Shown: positions 8,639 through 17,382 of the stretch, in pieces
Position numbering within the stretch: position 1 is the stretch's first letter
Layout: every line of letters begins with the position of its first letter
Source: an uncultured Bacteroidota bacterium
GTDB taxonomy: Bacteria; Bacteroidota; Bacteroidia; Flavobacteriales; Flavobacteriaceae
Direction: 5' to 3'
DNA: 32,056 bases
NCBI GenBank assembly: GCA_902608795.1
Contig: CACLPI010000014.1
Location: 1 to 32,056 of the forward strand
Notes under the pieces: model-generated
Database searches by the model: none
Seen by the model: the letters and a program-made list of their open reading frames with translations, nothing else
What the model was told of the DNA's origin: nothing
Translations under genes and position numbers: made by a program

Positions 8639-11236
8639 ATGCAAGAACATTTTGACGGTAATGGAGATTTAGAGCAAGGAGAATCTATAACCCGTGTTAC
8701 AGGAATGTACAAGGATTGGTTTCTTGATTATGCATCTTATGTTATTTTAGAAAGAGCAGTCCCATCTGTTGAAGATGGATTTAAGCCTGTTCAACGAAGA
8801 ATTATGCAATCTATGAAAGACCTTGATGATGGTCGCTATAATAAAGTTGCTAATATTGTTGGGCATACAATGCAATATCATCCGCATGGTGATGCTAGTA
8901 TAGCTGATGCTCTGGTTCAAATTGGGCAAAAGGATTTACTTATTGACACTCAGGGTAACTGGGGCAATATTTTAACCGGTGATAGGGCCGCTGCTTCCAG
9001 ATACATAGAAGCTAGGTTATCAAAATTTGCTCTTGATGTTATTTTTAATCCAAAAGTCACAAATTGGCAATCTTCCTATGACGGTAGAAGGAAAGAGCCT
9101 GTTAACTTGCCTGTAAAATTCCCTCTTTTATTGGCTCAAGGTGCTGAGGGTATTGCAGTTGGTCTATCCACAAAGATTTTATCACATAATTTTAATGAAT
9201 TGATTGATGCATCTATCAAATATCTAAAAAATAAGAGGTTTACATTGTATCCAGATTTTATTACAGCTGGTATAGCAGATTTTACAAATTACAATGATGG
9301 TAAAAGGGGAGGTAAAATTCGAGTAAGAGCGAAAATAAAAATTATTGATAAATCTACACTTTTAATCTCTGAATTACCATACAGCACTACCACTACCTCT
9401 TTGATTGACTCAATTATTAAAGCTAACGATAAGGGTAAAATAAAAATCAAAAAAATAGATGACAACACTTCTTCTAAGGTTGAAATATTAGTTCATCTAC
9501 CATCTGGTATTTCACCTGATAAAACAATTGATGCCTTATATGCATTTACTAATTGCGAGGTTTCTATTTCACCGCTGTCATGCATAATTGAAAATAATAA
9601 ACCTTGTTTTCTTGGTGTATCAGAGATATTAATTAAGTCTACTGATAATACCGTAGAGCTATTAAAAAAAGAATTAGAGATTCGTCTACAAGAGCTGGAG
9701 GATCAATGGCATAACTTCTCATTAGAAAGAATATTTATTGAAAACAAAGTATATCGTGATATAGAAAAGGAAGAAAGTTGGGAGGGTGTTTTACAAGCGA
9801 TAAAAGTTGGAATAAAACCTTTTGTTAAAGTATTAAAAAGAGAAGTTACTGAAGATGATATTGCAAAATTAACTGAGATAAAAATTAAAAGAATATCAAA
9901 ATTTGATATAGATAAGGCCAAAGAAAAAATAGAGAATCTTGAAAATCAAATTAGTGAAGTTAAAGTCAATTTGAGTAAAATTGTGGAGTTTGCAATCGCT
10001 TATTTTACTAGACTGAAAAAAGACTATTCATCTGAAAAACAAAGAAAGACTGAAATTAAAATATTTGATGATGTTGATGTAAGAAAAGTTGTTATACGTA
10101 ATACTAAACTATATGTTAACAGGGAAGAGGGATTTATCGGAACATCCCTTAGAAGAGATGAATATGTTTGTGATTGCAGTGATATTGATGATATAATTGT
10201 TTTTACGGAAAATTGTAACATGATGGTTACAAGAGTTGGTAGTAAAACCTTTATTGGGAAAAAAATAATACATGTGGCGGTTTTTAAGAAAAAAGATTTA
10301 AGAACTATTTATAATATGGTTTATAAAGATGGTGATAAGAGCTATGGCTACATAAAAAGATTTGCAGTTTCTGGAGTTACCAGAGATAAAATGTACAACT
10401 TATCGTCATCTAAAAAACCTAGTTTAGTAAAGTATTTTTCTGCAAATCCAAATGGTGAAGCCGAAAAAGTTACAATTAATTTAAGACAGAATTCGAAGTT
10501 AAAAAAAATAAGATGGGATATAGATTTTAGTGATGTCACAATCAAGGGTAGAGGAACAAGAGGTAATATTTTAACAAAAAATACAATCAAAAATATTGAG
10601 TTAAAAGAAAAGGGTGTGTCTACGCTTAAGCCAAGAAAGATTTGGTTTGATGAAACTGTTCAAAAATTAAATGCTGATGGTAGAGGAGAGTTGTTGGGAG
10701 AATTCAGGGGTGAGGATAAAATATTGGTTGTTTCTCAAAAGGGCGTTTTAAAAATAATACCCCCAGAGTTAACCACCCATTTCAATGATGATATGATCGT
10801 ATTAGAAAAGTGGTTGCCAAAAAAACCTATTTCTGCCATATATTTTGATGGTAAAAAAGAAAAGTATTTTGCTAAAAGATTTTTAATAGAAAACGAGAAT
10901 AAAGAAGAGGTCTTTATTTCAGATAAAAAAGGGTCTTTTCTTGAATTAGTATCTACTGATTGGAAACCAGTTTTTGAAATTATTTTTAGTAAATTAAGAA
11001 ATAAAGATCAAAAACCTAGTCAAAGAATTGTTTTTGAGGAGTTTATTTCAGTCAAGGGTATAAAAGCACAAGGTAATCAATTAACTCCTCATAAAGTCAA
11101 GCAGGTTAATATTTTAGAACCGATAAAGTTTATTCCATCAATTGAAAAACCTGCTATTGAAACTGAAGAAGTCAATAATCATGAGCTTAATAATAACGAA
11201 AATGAAACAGATTCAACTCAGGCTACTTTATTCTGA
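8639..11236 (+). CDS. parC: DNA topoisomerase IV subunit A
   Basis: The DNA-cleaving subunit of topoisomerase IV. The catalytic tyrosine is Y122 in AASRYIEARL, preceded by VEDGFKPVQRR (44-54) and the quinolone-determining region HPHGDASIADALV (81-93). A long coiled-coil arm is visible around residues 420-460, followed by a divergent C-terminal beta-pinwheel region that includes GRGTRGN. The last 25 residues are acidic and Asn-rich, probably disordered. Length 865 is in the range I expect for Bacteroidota ParC and longer than E. coli ParC. The start codon abuts the parE stop. Its 3' end overlaps the convergent lipoprotein gene by 14 bases. Confidence 0.95.
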   Translation: MQEHFDGNGDLEQGESITRVTGMYKDWFLDYASYVILERAVPSVEDGFKPVQRRIMQSMKDLDDGRYNKVANIVGHTMQYHPHGDASIADALVQIGQKDLLIDTQGNWGNILTGDRAAASRYIEARLSKFALDVIFNPKVTNWQSSYDGRRKEPVNLPVKFPLLLAQGAEGIAVGLSTKILSHNFNELIDASIKYLKNKRFTLYPDFITAGIADFTNYNDGKRGGKIRVRAKIKIIDKSTLLISELPYSTTTTSLIDSIIKANDKGKIKIKKIDDNTSSKVEILVHLPSGISPDKTIDALYAFTNCEVSISPLSCIIENNKPCFLGVSEILIKSTDNTVELLKKELEIRLQELEDQWHNFSLERIFIENKVYRDIEKEESWEGVLQAIKVGIKPFVKVLKREVTEDDIAKLTEIKIKRISKFDIDKAKEKIENLENQISEVKVNLSKIVEFAIAYFTRLKKDYSSEKQRKTEIKIFDDVDVRKVVIRNTKLYVNREEGFIGTSLRRDEYVCDCSDIDDIIVFTENCNMMVTRVGSKTFIGKKIIHVAVFKKKDLRTIYNMVYKDGDKSYGYIKRFAVSGVTRDKMYNLSSSKKPSLVKYFSANPNGEAEKVTINLRQNSKLKKIRWDIDFSDVTIKGRGTRGNILTKNTIKNIELKEKGVSTLKPRKIWFDETVQKLNADGRGELLGEFRGEDKILVVSQKGVLKIIPPELTTHFNDDMIVLEKWLPKKPISAIYFDGKKEKYFAKRFLIENENKEEVFISDKKGSFLELVSTDWKPVFEIIFSKLRNKDQKPSQRIVFEEFISVKGIKAQGNQLTPHKVKQVNILEPIKFIPSIEKPAIETEEVNNHELNNNENETDSTQATLF

Positions 11237-11606
11237 TTGCCTCTGCCTTTAGTTTTTTACTATTTCCAAGATAAGAGTATTCATAGGTATATGAAGAATC
11301 AGTAGTTGTAAGGATTTTAATTAGTATGTTTTTCTTTTCATTTAGACTTTTGGGATTAATCGGAGATAAGATCATCTCACAATCATTTACCCATCTAACA
11401 CTGCTAGAGTCAATCTTACCTTCAAATTCTTCAATTTGTATTCCATTACGCATTCTTAAGAAGGTGGATTTATATATTTTGCCATTTGCTGTTGTTTCAG
11501 TGTAAAAGTTGCCTATTTGATAATCTTGGCAATTTCTTTCAGGATTATTACAGCTTACGAACAATGTAGCCAGTAGGAGGAAATTAATTTTTTTTAAAAG
11601 TTCCAT
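11223..11606 (-). CDS. Small lipoprotein encoded behind parC, unknown function
   Basis: A 127-residue protein with a lipoprotein signal: basic MELLKK, a hydrophobic core, and LFVSC with the lipidated cysteine C19. The mature part has further cysteines (NC at 25-26 and the VNDCE motif) that could pair in the periplasm. I recall a flavobacterial family next to parC with the same RWVNDCE-type motif, sometimes mislabelled topoisomerase IV because of its position. Nothing in the sequence suggests a role with DNA. It overlaps parC by 14 bases at the 3' end, and its start lies 23 bases inside the upstream XRE gene, so the two are probably co-transcribed. Function unknown. Confidence 0.8.
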   Translation of the reverse strand: MELLKKINFLLLATLFVSCNNPERNCQDYQIGNFYTETTANGKIYKSTFLRMRNGIQIEEFEGKIDSSSVRWVNDCEMILSPINPKSLNEKKNILIKILTTTDSSYTYEYSYLGNSKKLKAEAIRIK

Positions 11607-11874
11607 CTTTGTAAAGTATTATAACAGATTCTATCTCGTTGCTTTTTGTTTTATTTTTTTTGGCAAGTTTAGTTTTCTTTCCTGAAATTATCCAATTTAA
11701 ATCTGTATCCGGATATCTTTCTTTAATTTTTAGAAAAAAATCTAAGCTTGGTTTGTTTCTACCACTAAAAAAGTGTGCCAAGCTTGATCTTTGGACTCCA
11801 ATTTCAGTAGCGAAAGCAGATCTTGTTAATGATTTACTTTCGATTAGTTTTTGAATACGAATGTTTATCGACAC
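11584..11874 (-). CDS. XRE-type helix-turn-helix transcriptional regulator
   Basis: A small Cro/CI-like repressor. From a GTG at 11872-11874 it is 96 residues; a TTG at 11890-11892 would add six. I prefer GTG because family members start near SINIRIQKLI and the six-codon extension would be encoded by an operator-like palindrome. The HTH covers LTRSAFATEIGVQRSSLAHF, and the following GRNKPSLDFFLKIKERYP and DLNWIISGK are typical of a Bacteroidota subfamily. The C-terminal part is lysine-rich, with no ligand domain. It precedes the parC-adjacent lipoprotein with a 23-base overlap. The target is unknown; autorepression is the simplest model. Confidence 0.85.
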   Translation of the reverse strand: MSINIRIQKLIESKSLTRSAFATEIGVQRSSLAHFFSGRNKPSLDFFLKIKERYPDTDLNWIISGKKTKLAKKNKTKSNEIESVIILYKDGTFKKN

Positions 11875-11890
11875 GTTTACAAATGTAAAC
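11875..11890. promoter_or_regulatory. Perfect palindrome, likely operator of the XRE gene
   Basis: GTTTACAAATGTAAAC is a perfect inverted repeat with 7-base arms and a 2-base centre. It abuts the GTG start codon of the XRE gene and shares one base with a -7-like element on the minus strand. A dimeric XRE repressor bound here would block its own promoter. The symmetry is seen directly; the binding is inferred. Confidence 0.7.
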
Positions 11891-11897
11891 AAAAATA
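11890..11897 (-). promoter_or_regulatory. Possible -7 promoter element of the XRE gene
   Basis: On the minus strand TATTTTTG matches TAnnTTTG. Its last base is the first base of the palindrome. Transcription from it would begin inside the palindrome and give a leader of only about ten bases. No TTG is found at the normal -33 distance, so confidence is limited. Confidence 0.4.
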
Positions 11898-12124
11898 CAT
11901 TAAATTTAAATGCTTTGAATACATAATAAACAAAAAGATATACTTTAATATATATATAATAAAATTATGATATACAGTAACTTATGTTTTTTTATGTTAT
12001 AATTTTAATAATTTTTTAATTTAAATCAGTGTATTAATAAAATTTATTTATAATTACTATGTAATTTTTATCAAATAGTTAAAAATGGTATCATATTTGT
12101 AATATATCTTTAAAATATTCAAAT

Positions 12125-12607
12125 ATGTCAAAAATGAAACTAGATGATATCGATCACCGTATTCTAGATATGCTAATTGAGAATACTCGTACTCCATTCA
12201 CAGATATCGCAAAAAAACTATTGATTTCTGCTGGTACTGTTCATGTAAGAGTAAAAAAAATGGAAGAATATGGTCTAATTAAAGGTTCATCACTAATCCT
12301 AGATTATGATAAATTAGGTTATACATTTATAGCCTACGTTGGCTTATATATTAAAGACACTTCAAAAATCAAGTTTATAATACAGAGGATAAATGAAATA
12401 CCCAACGTTACAGTTGCTCACATAACCACAGGTAAGTTTAATGTATTCTGTAAAATAAGGGCTAAAGGAACTACAAGTGCTAAAAATATAATATTTAGAC
12501 TCGATGAGATAGAAGGTGTTTACAGAACAGAATCTATGATATCTTTGGAAGAAAGTATCAATGACAAAAAGAGACTTATGCATTCAATCTTTAAAGATAT
12601 GAGCTAG
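12125..12607 (+). CDS. Lrp/AsnC family transcriptional regulator
   Basis: A 160-residue feast/famine regulator. The N-terminal winged HTH begins with DDIDHRILDMLIENTRTPFT and has the recognition part SAGTVHVRVKKMEEYGLI. The C-terminal RAM ligand-binding domain begins at about residue 65 (YTFIAYVGLYIK). Such proteins form octamers or hexadecamers and sense amino acids or similar small molecules. It lies near a proline dehydrogenase gene, but aroB comes between on the other strand, so a role in proline control is only a suggestion. The stop codon overlaps the aroB stop (shared CTAG). The upstream 232 bases are extremely AT-rich; a TAnnTTTG-like CATATTTG at 12092-12099 has one mismatch and no -33 partner. 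Confidence 0.92.
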   Translation: MSKMKLDDIDHRILDMLIENTRTPFTDIAKKLLISAGTVHVRVKKMEEYGLIKGSSLILDYDKLGYTFIAYVGLYIKDTSKIKFIIQRINEIPNVTVAHITTGKFNVFCKIRAKGTTSAKNIIFRLDEIEGVYRTESMISLEESINDKKRLMHSIFKDMS

Positions 12608-13698
12608 ACTCTATAAAATTTAAACGCATCCTCAATTTCTTTTTCTGTGACAGCTTGGTTGACTAAAGGTTTTCCCATATTTTCTAACAACACAAACATA
12701 GGTTTATCACTACTATTTTTTTTGTCATGTTTTAATAGTCTTATTATTTCAGAAATATCTGAATCACTAAATTTTTTTATTTCAAATAATGTGTTAATAT
12801 AACTTTTAATTTTATTTGCAATTTCATAATCAAATCCTGTTTTTAAATATGACAAATAACTCTCTAAAATAATTCCAATTGCAACTGCCTCACCATGTAA
12901 CAAGTCTCTACCAATACTAAGGAAATATGATTCTATTGCGTGTCCTAATGTATGACCATAATTTAAATTTTTTCTTATTTTAAATTCAAAAGGATCGACA
13001 TCGATGATATTTACTTTTGCAATAATAGATTGGTAAATCAATTCATATGGAATATTCTCAACATCATTGATTTTTGTAATCAAATCGAATTCAGATTTTT
13101 TGCTAATTAAACTATGTTTTATCATTTCTGCATAACCTGCAGTTTTTTGTCTTTTATTGAGTGTGTAAAGGAACCTGTAATCAACTAAAATAATTTTAGC
13201 AAATTCAAATACACCAATAATATTTTTTATTTCTCGAAAGTCAATTCCTGTTTTTCCTCCAATACTTGCGTCAACCATTCCTAGAAGTGTAGTGGGTACA
13301 TTAACAAATTTTATACCTCTCATAAATGTTGATGCAACAAACCCACCTAAATCTGTAATCATGCCCCCGCCAAGATTAATTATTAAATCGGATCTTTTAA
13401 ATCTATTATGAATTAAAAATTTCCAAATTTCAATTGATGAGTCAATATTTTTTGAGTTTTCACCAGGTTTTACTGAATAATAGAATAATCTAGATTTAAT
13501 CAGTTTTGAAACTTCATCATTTTTGTATGTAATTGAGGAAATGAAGATGTCAAGACAATTTTCCTTAGTGTTATCATCAGTAAGAATTAATATTTTATTA
13601 AAATTATTATTCTTAATATAATCGGATAACTCCAGATAACCATCTTGGTTAAATAAAATTGAAAATTTGTTTTTTTTTATTGGGTTCATTATTGGCAT
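12604..13698 (-). CDS. aroB: 3-dehydroquinate synthase
   Basis: AroB closes DAHP into 3-dehydroquinate, the second step of the shikimate pathway, with NAD and a divalent metal. Recognised segments are GGGMITDLGGFVAS, NVPTTLLGMVDASIGGKTGI, the metal-binding glutamate in GYAEMIKHSLI, and the metal-binding histidines in YGHTLGHAIE and LHGEAVAIG. KHDKKN, the C-terminal basic substrate loop, is also there. Length 364 is normal. Two ATGs sit at the N-terminus (codons 1 and 4) and I cannot choose between them. Convergent with the Lrp gene, sharing a 4-base overlap, and divergent from proline dehydrogenase. Confidence 0.96.
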   Translation of the reverse strand: MPIMNPIKKNKFSILFNQDGYLELSDYIKNNNFNKILILTDDNTKENCLDIFISSITYKNDEVSKLIKSRLFYYSVKPGENSKNIDSSIEIWKFLIHNRFKRSDLIINLGGGMITDLGGFVASTFMRGIKFVNVPTTLLGMVDASIGGKTGIDFREIKNIIGVFEFAKIILVDYRFLYTLNKRQKTAGYAEMIKHSLISKKSEFDLITKINDVENIPYELIYQSIIAKVNIIDVDPFEFKIRKNLNYGHTLGHAIESYFLSIGRDLLHGEAVAIGIILESYLSYLKTGFDYEIANKIKSYINTLFEIKKFSDSDISEIIRLLKHDKKNSSDKPMFVLLENMGKPLVNQAVTEKEIEDAFKFYRV

Positions 13699-13757
13699 AT
13701 AACTTTCTCAAAATAAACTAATAAATTTAATATAGATATAATTCTTGTAAATTATAT

Positions 13758-14927
13758 TTGAAAAAAAATCATTTGGAATTTAACAATACCGAAATAGCAT
13801 TTAGTTATAAGTCAAATTACGAGCTTAGAAGAGCTTATTATTTATTTAAAATATTATCACTAGGGTTTATCTCTAAAGTTGGTAGAAAACTACTTAAAAT
13901 CCTTATCAGTATAAATTTTCCTTTGGATTTATTAATTCTAAAAACAATTTATGCTCAATTTTGCGGAGGAAGGGATATTTATGAGTGTGAAGATGTAATT
14001 GACAATCTAAAAAACAACAACGTTTATTCTATATTAGATTATTCTATTGAGGGTTTGATTTCTGAGAATGATTTTGAAAATTCAATGAATAAATGTTTAA
14101 ATATCCTTTCGCAGAGTAAATCGAAGAATCTATCAAAATTTATTGTGTTTAAACCTTCTGCTGTAGGAAGATTTTCTCTCTATAAAAAAGTTAGTTCAAA
14201 ACTTGACCTTAATCCTGAGGAGAAGAATGAATGGAATCGAGTAGAAAATAGATTTAATAAAATATGTCTTGAAGCTTCAAAAACAAATATAATGGTACTT
14301 GTAGATGCTGAGGAAAGTTGGACTCAAAATGCTATTGATGAATTAGTTTACAAAATGATGAAAACATACAATAAAAATAAAGCTGTTATATTTAATACCC
14401 TACAGGCTTACAGAAGGGATAGATTTGAACACCTTGCTAAAATACATTACAATTCTTCAGGGAAATTTAAAATAGGGGTTAAACTAGTCCGTGGTGCTTA
14501 CATGGAAAAAGAAAGAAAAAGAGCTATTAGATATGGCTATGTGTCTCCGATTTGTGATGACAAAACGCATACTGATAAAATATTTAATAATTCTTTAGAG
14601 TATATTATTAAAAATATAGATGATTTTGGGTTATTTATCGGTTCCCACAATGAAAAAAGTAACCTTCTTTCAACCGAGCTATTAAAAAAATATAAAATTA
14701 AATCAGATGATGATAGAGTTTGGTTTAGTCAATTATATGGAATGAGTGATAACATTAGTTTTTCACTTGCAAAAAACGGATATAATGTTGCTAAATACCT
14801 TCCTTTTGGTCCAGTTAGAGAGGTTATGCCGTATCTTATGAGAAGGCTTGATGAAAACTCCTCCATTTCATTTCAGACTAGCAGAGAACTAAAATTAATT
14901 GAAAAGGAAATTAACAGAAGAAAATAG
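13758..14927 (+). CDS. Proline dehydrogenase (monofunctional, PutA N-terminal type)
   Basis: A flavoenzyme that oxidises proline to pyrroline-5-carboxylate and passes electrons to quinone. The (beta/alpha)8 barrel segments seen are MVLVDAEESWTQNAID, FNTLQAYRRDR, KLVRGAYMEKER, the SQLYGMSDN loop and the FAD/substrate helix LPFGPVREVMPYLMRRLDEN with its paired arginines. At 389 residues it lacks the P5C dehydrogenase domain of bifunctional PutA. There is no ATG near the N-terminus. The start is either TTG at 13758 or TTG at 13773; the second gives an N-terminus MEFNNTEIAFS closer to what I recall for flavobacterial homologues. Convergent with the DUF4258-like gene after 3 bases. Confidence 0.93.
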   Translation: MKKNHLEFNNTEIAFSYKSNYELRRAYYLFKILSLGFISKVGRKLLKILISINFPLDLLILKTIYAQFCGGRDIYECEDVIDNLKNNNVYSILDYSIEGLISENDFENSMNKCLNILSQSKSKNLSKFIVFKPSAVGRFSLYKKVSSKLDLNPEEKNEWNRVENRFNKICLEASKTNIMVLVDAEESWTQNAIDELVYKMMKTYNKNKAVIFNTLQAYRRDRFEHLAKIHYNSSGKFKIGVKLVRGAYMEKERKRAIRYGYVSPICDDKTHTDKIFNNSLEYIIKNIDDFGLFIGSHNEKSNLLSTELLKKYKIKSDDDRVWFSQLYGMSDNISFSLAKNGYNVAKYLPFGPVREVMPYLMRRLDENSSISFQTSRELKLIEKEINRRK

Positions 14928-14930
14928 TAG

Positions 14931-15290
14931 TTAGTTTTTTGAAATTTTATAATCATATATTTCGGCTGTATTTTTACAATTTTTAATAATTACCCAGATT
15001 TTATTCATTTTATCCTCATCTTCAATGTAATATTCTTTACAATCCTCTAATGATGTATTACTTTTTGAAAAATCAACTTTACCACGAGATATTGTATTCA
15101 TGATAATAATTGAATCCTTTTTTGAATTGTGATCTATGAAAATCATAGTTTTTTTTAATATGTCTTTTTTTACTCTTGCATCTGGTAAATAATTACATGA
15201 TGTTCTTTTCCCGCTCAGAAAAAACATTAGAAATAATAAACCAATAATAAACCCTCCTGAAAAGTATGTTAATCTGTTTACAAAATTCAT
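14931..15290 (-). CDS. Small membrane-anchored protein, DUF4258-like
   Basis: A 119-residue protein with one hydrophobic N-terminal segment (about residues 8-26) containing YFSGGFIIGLLFLMFFLSG, then a short CNYLPDARV motif and a soluble part ending in a region with VIIKNC. It is probably anchored in the inner membrane with the rest in the periplasm. The layout and the CxYxPxARV segment match a flavobacterial DUF4258-type protein that I remember next to alanine dehydrogenase and proline dehydrogenase genes. Function unknown. It is the last gene of the porX-tsaE run, 10 bases behind tsaE. Confidence 0.7.
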   Translation of the reverse strand: MNFVNRLTYFSGGFIIGLLFLMFFLSGKRTSCNYLPDARVKKDILKKTMIFIDHNSKKDSIIIMNTISRGKVDFSKSNTSLEDCKEYYIEDEDKMNKIWVIIKNCKNTAEIYDYKISKN

Positions 15291-15300
15291 AATAATATTA

Positions 15301-15711
15301 TTATTTTAAAGTGATTTCTCTTGATTTTTCGTCTATGAATTTAATATATATTTCTATATAGCTATAACTGATTTTACTCATCGCTATTTCAGGCCACTCT
15401 ATAAAATTAACTCCTTCATTATCAAGATATTCTTCAAAACCAACTACATCCAGTTCTTTTTGAGATTTTATTCTGTATAGATCAAAATGATTAATTGAGC
15501 GGTTATACGCGAAATATTGATTTACAATTGAAAAAGTTGGACTAGTTATATTTTCCTTTACCCCTAATTTTTTTAATATTGATTTTATTAGGGTGGTTTT
15601 TCCCACACCCAACTCACCTTTTAACAAAATAATATTAACACCATTAATTTTATCAATTAATGATTTAGTGACATCTTCAATTTCATCCAATGTAAATTTA
15701 AATTTATACAT
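15301..15711 (-). CDS. tsaE: tRNA threonylcarbamoyladenosine biosynthesis ATPase TsaE
   Basis: TsaE is the ATPase partner of the TsaB-TsaD complex that makes the t6A37 modification on tRNAs reading ANN codons. The P-loop is GELGVGKTTL at 32-41. SPTFSIVNQY is the switch-like segment and HFDLYRI precedes the Walker B-like region. EWPE, the conserved end motif, is also present. Length 136 is standard. It follows porX by 4 bases on the same strand and is likely translated from the same message. TsaB, TsaC and TsaD are outside the window. Confidence 0.96.
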   Translation of the reverse strand: MYKFKFTLDEIEDVTKSLIDKINGVNIILLKGELGVGKTTLIKSILKKLGVKENITSPTFSIVNQYFAYNRSINHFDLYRIKSQKELDVVGFEEYLDNEGVNFIEWPEIAMSKISYSYIEIYIKFIDEKSREITLK

Positions 15712-15715
15712 AATT

Positions 15716-17263
15716 CTATTTAGGACTTAAAGTAATAAAAGGAATAATCATCTCTTCCATAGAAACCCCACCATGCTGATATGTATTTTTGAAGTAGTTG
15801 CTAAAGTGATTATAATTGTTGGGATAAACCATATAGAAATCTTCCTTAGCAAAAACAAACGATGAGTTCAAAGAGGTTTTAGGAAGCAAAATATTATGTG
15901 GATTATCATAAATTAAATTATCCTTTTCACTACTCGTAAGACTTCTACCAGTTTTATACCTCAAATTCTGACTGGTATTCCTATCACCGATAATTTTAGT
16001 AGGGTTTTTAACATTTATTGTGCCATGATCAGTGGTAATTATTAATTTAAATCCTAGCTCAGCTGCATTTTTAATTATTTCAAATAAAGGAGAATTAATA
16101 AACCAACTATTAGTTAGAGATCTATAGGCCTTATCATTTGGAGCCAATTCTTTTATCATTTCCATTTCAGTTTTGGAATGGGAAAGCATATCAACAAAAT
16201 TATAAACAATTGTTGTTAAGTCGTTTTGTAATAACTGCTTTAGGTTACCTGAAAGTTTAATACCGTTTTTAAGGTTAATAATTTTGTGATACTCATGCTT
16301 TAAATTGATGATATTTAGTTTGTTGATATTCTTTTCAAAAAGCTCAGACTCATATAGGTTTTTGCCGCCATCTTCATGATCATCCTTCCAATATTGTGGG
16401 AATTTGTCCTTTATTTCTTTGGGCATTAGACCTGAGAAAAGAGAATTTCTAGCATACTGTGTTGTCGTGGGAAGAATACTAAAATATGGTATTTCTTTTT
16501 CCTTGTTATAGAATTCAAGAATAGATGGTTCTATTATCCTCCATTGATCATATCTTAGATTATCAATCACTATAAAAATCACCGGTTTTTGCTCAAGTTC
16601 CTTTATTACAAATCTTTCAATTATATGAATTGAAAGGGGAGGACTATTTATTCCATTGACCCATGACTCATAATTTTTTTCTATGAATTTTGAAAAGAGT
16701 GAGTTTGCCTCAGACTTTTGATTATTTAAAATTTCAATCATAGTATCATCATCAATTTCTGACAACCTTAATTCCCACTCGATTAGATCTAAATAAAAAT
16801 CGATCCATTCATTCCATGAGCTTATATTCATCATATTAAATGAAAGATTTCTAAATTCCTGTTGATACTCAGAAATATTAGAATCTCTAACCAACTCTTT
16901 ATTTTTTAAATTCTTTTTAAGACTTAATAATATTTGGTTAGGATTAACAGGTTTTATCAAATAGTCAGAAATTTCTCTACCTATGGCTTCTTCCATTATA
17001 TTCTCTTCCTCACTTTTGGTTATCATAATAACCTTTATATTTCTGTCTATTTTTTTTATTTTTTTTAAGGTTTCAATTCCACTTAAACCTGGCATATTTT
17101 CGTCTAAAAGAATAACGTCATACCTATGATTGGAAATCTTTTCTAAAGAATCATTTCCATTTGTACAGGTATCTACATGGTAATTTCTTTCGTTCAAAAA
17201 AATAATATGAGATTTTAGTAGATCAATCTGATCATCTACCCATAATATTTTTACGTTGTTCAT
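15716..17263 (-). CDS. porX: PorX-type response regulator with PglZ phosphatase domain
   Basis: A 515-residue two-domain regulator. The receiver domain (1-120) has the acidic pair D10-D11, phospho-acceptor D54 in LLDENMPG, T82 and K104. A helical linker covers about 125-220. The PglZ domain of the alkaline-phosphatase fold follows, with D234 in VIDNLR, a TTT run at 266-268 carrying the candidate nucleophile, D358 and H362 in FVDMLSHS, and D412-H413 in TTDHG. In Porphyromonas gingivalis and Flavobacterium johnsoniae, PorX works with the kinase PorY and a sigma factor to control type IX secretion genes, and the PglZ domain cleaves oligonucleotides. All expected active-site positions are present. 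It is divergent from lpxD and heads the porX-tsaE run. Confidence 0.93.
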   Translation of the reverse strand: MNNVKILWVDDQIDLLKSHIIFLNERNYHVDTCTNGNDSLEKISNHRYDVILLDENMPGLSGIETLKKIKKIDRNIKVIMITKSEEENIMEEAIGREISDYLIKPVNPNQILLSLKKNLKNKELVRDSNISEYQQEFRNLSFNMMNISSWNEWIDFYLDLIEWELRLSEIDDDTMIEILNNQKSEANSLFSKFIEKNYESWVNGINSPPLSIHIIERFVIKELEQKPVIFIVIDNLRYDQWRIIEPSILEFYNKEKEIPYFSILPTTTQYARNSLFSGLMPKEIKDKFPQYWKDDHEDGGKNLYESELFEKNINKLNIINLKHEYHKIINLKNGIKLSGNLKQLLQNDLTTIVYNFVDMLSHSKTEMEMIKELAPNDKAYRSLTNSWFINSPLFEIIKNAAELGFKLIITTDHGTINVKNPTKIIGDRNTSQNLRYKTGRSLTSSEKDNLIYDNPHNILLPKTSLNSSFVFAKEDFYMVYPNNYNHFSNYFKNTYQHGGVSMEEMIIPFITLSPK

Positions 17264-17382
17264 ATTCTTGAAATATTATAGTTTAAAGTTAATTCATTAA
17301 TAATTAACATTGAGATAATAATAAGATAAATTAACAAAGCTTTAAACCTTATATATGTAGAAATTTGCTAATTTTACCCTCT

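Noticed and set aside
13753-13760. TATATTTG as a -7 promoter element for proline dehydrogenase
   Set aside because: It fits TAnnTTTG but has no TTG at -33 and ends in the possible start codon itself. It remains possible only if the real start is the TTG at 13773.
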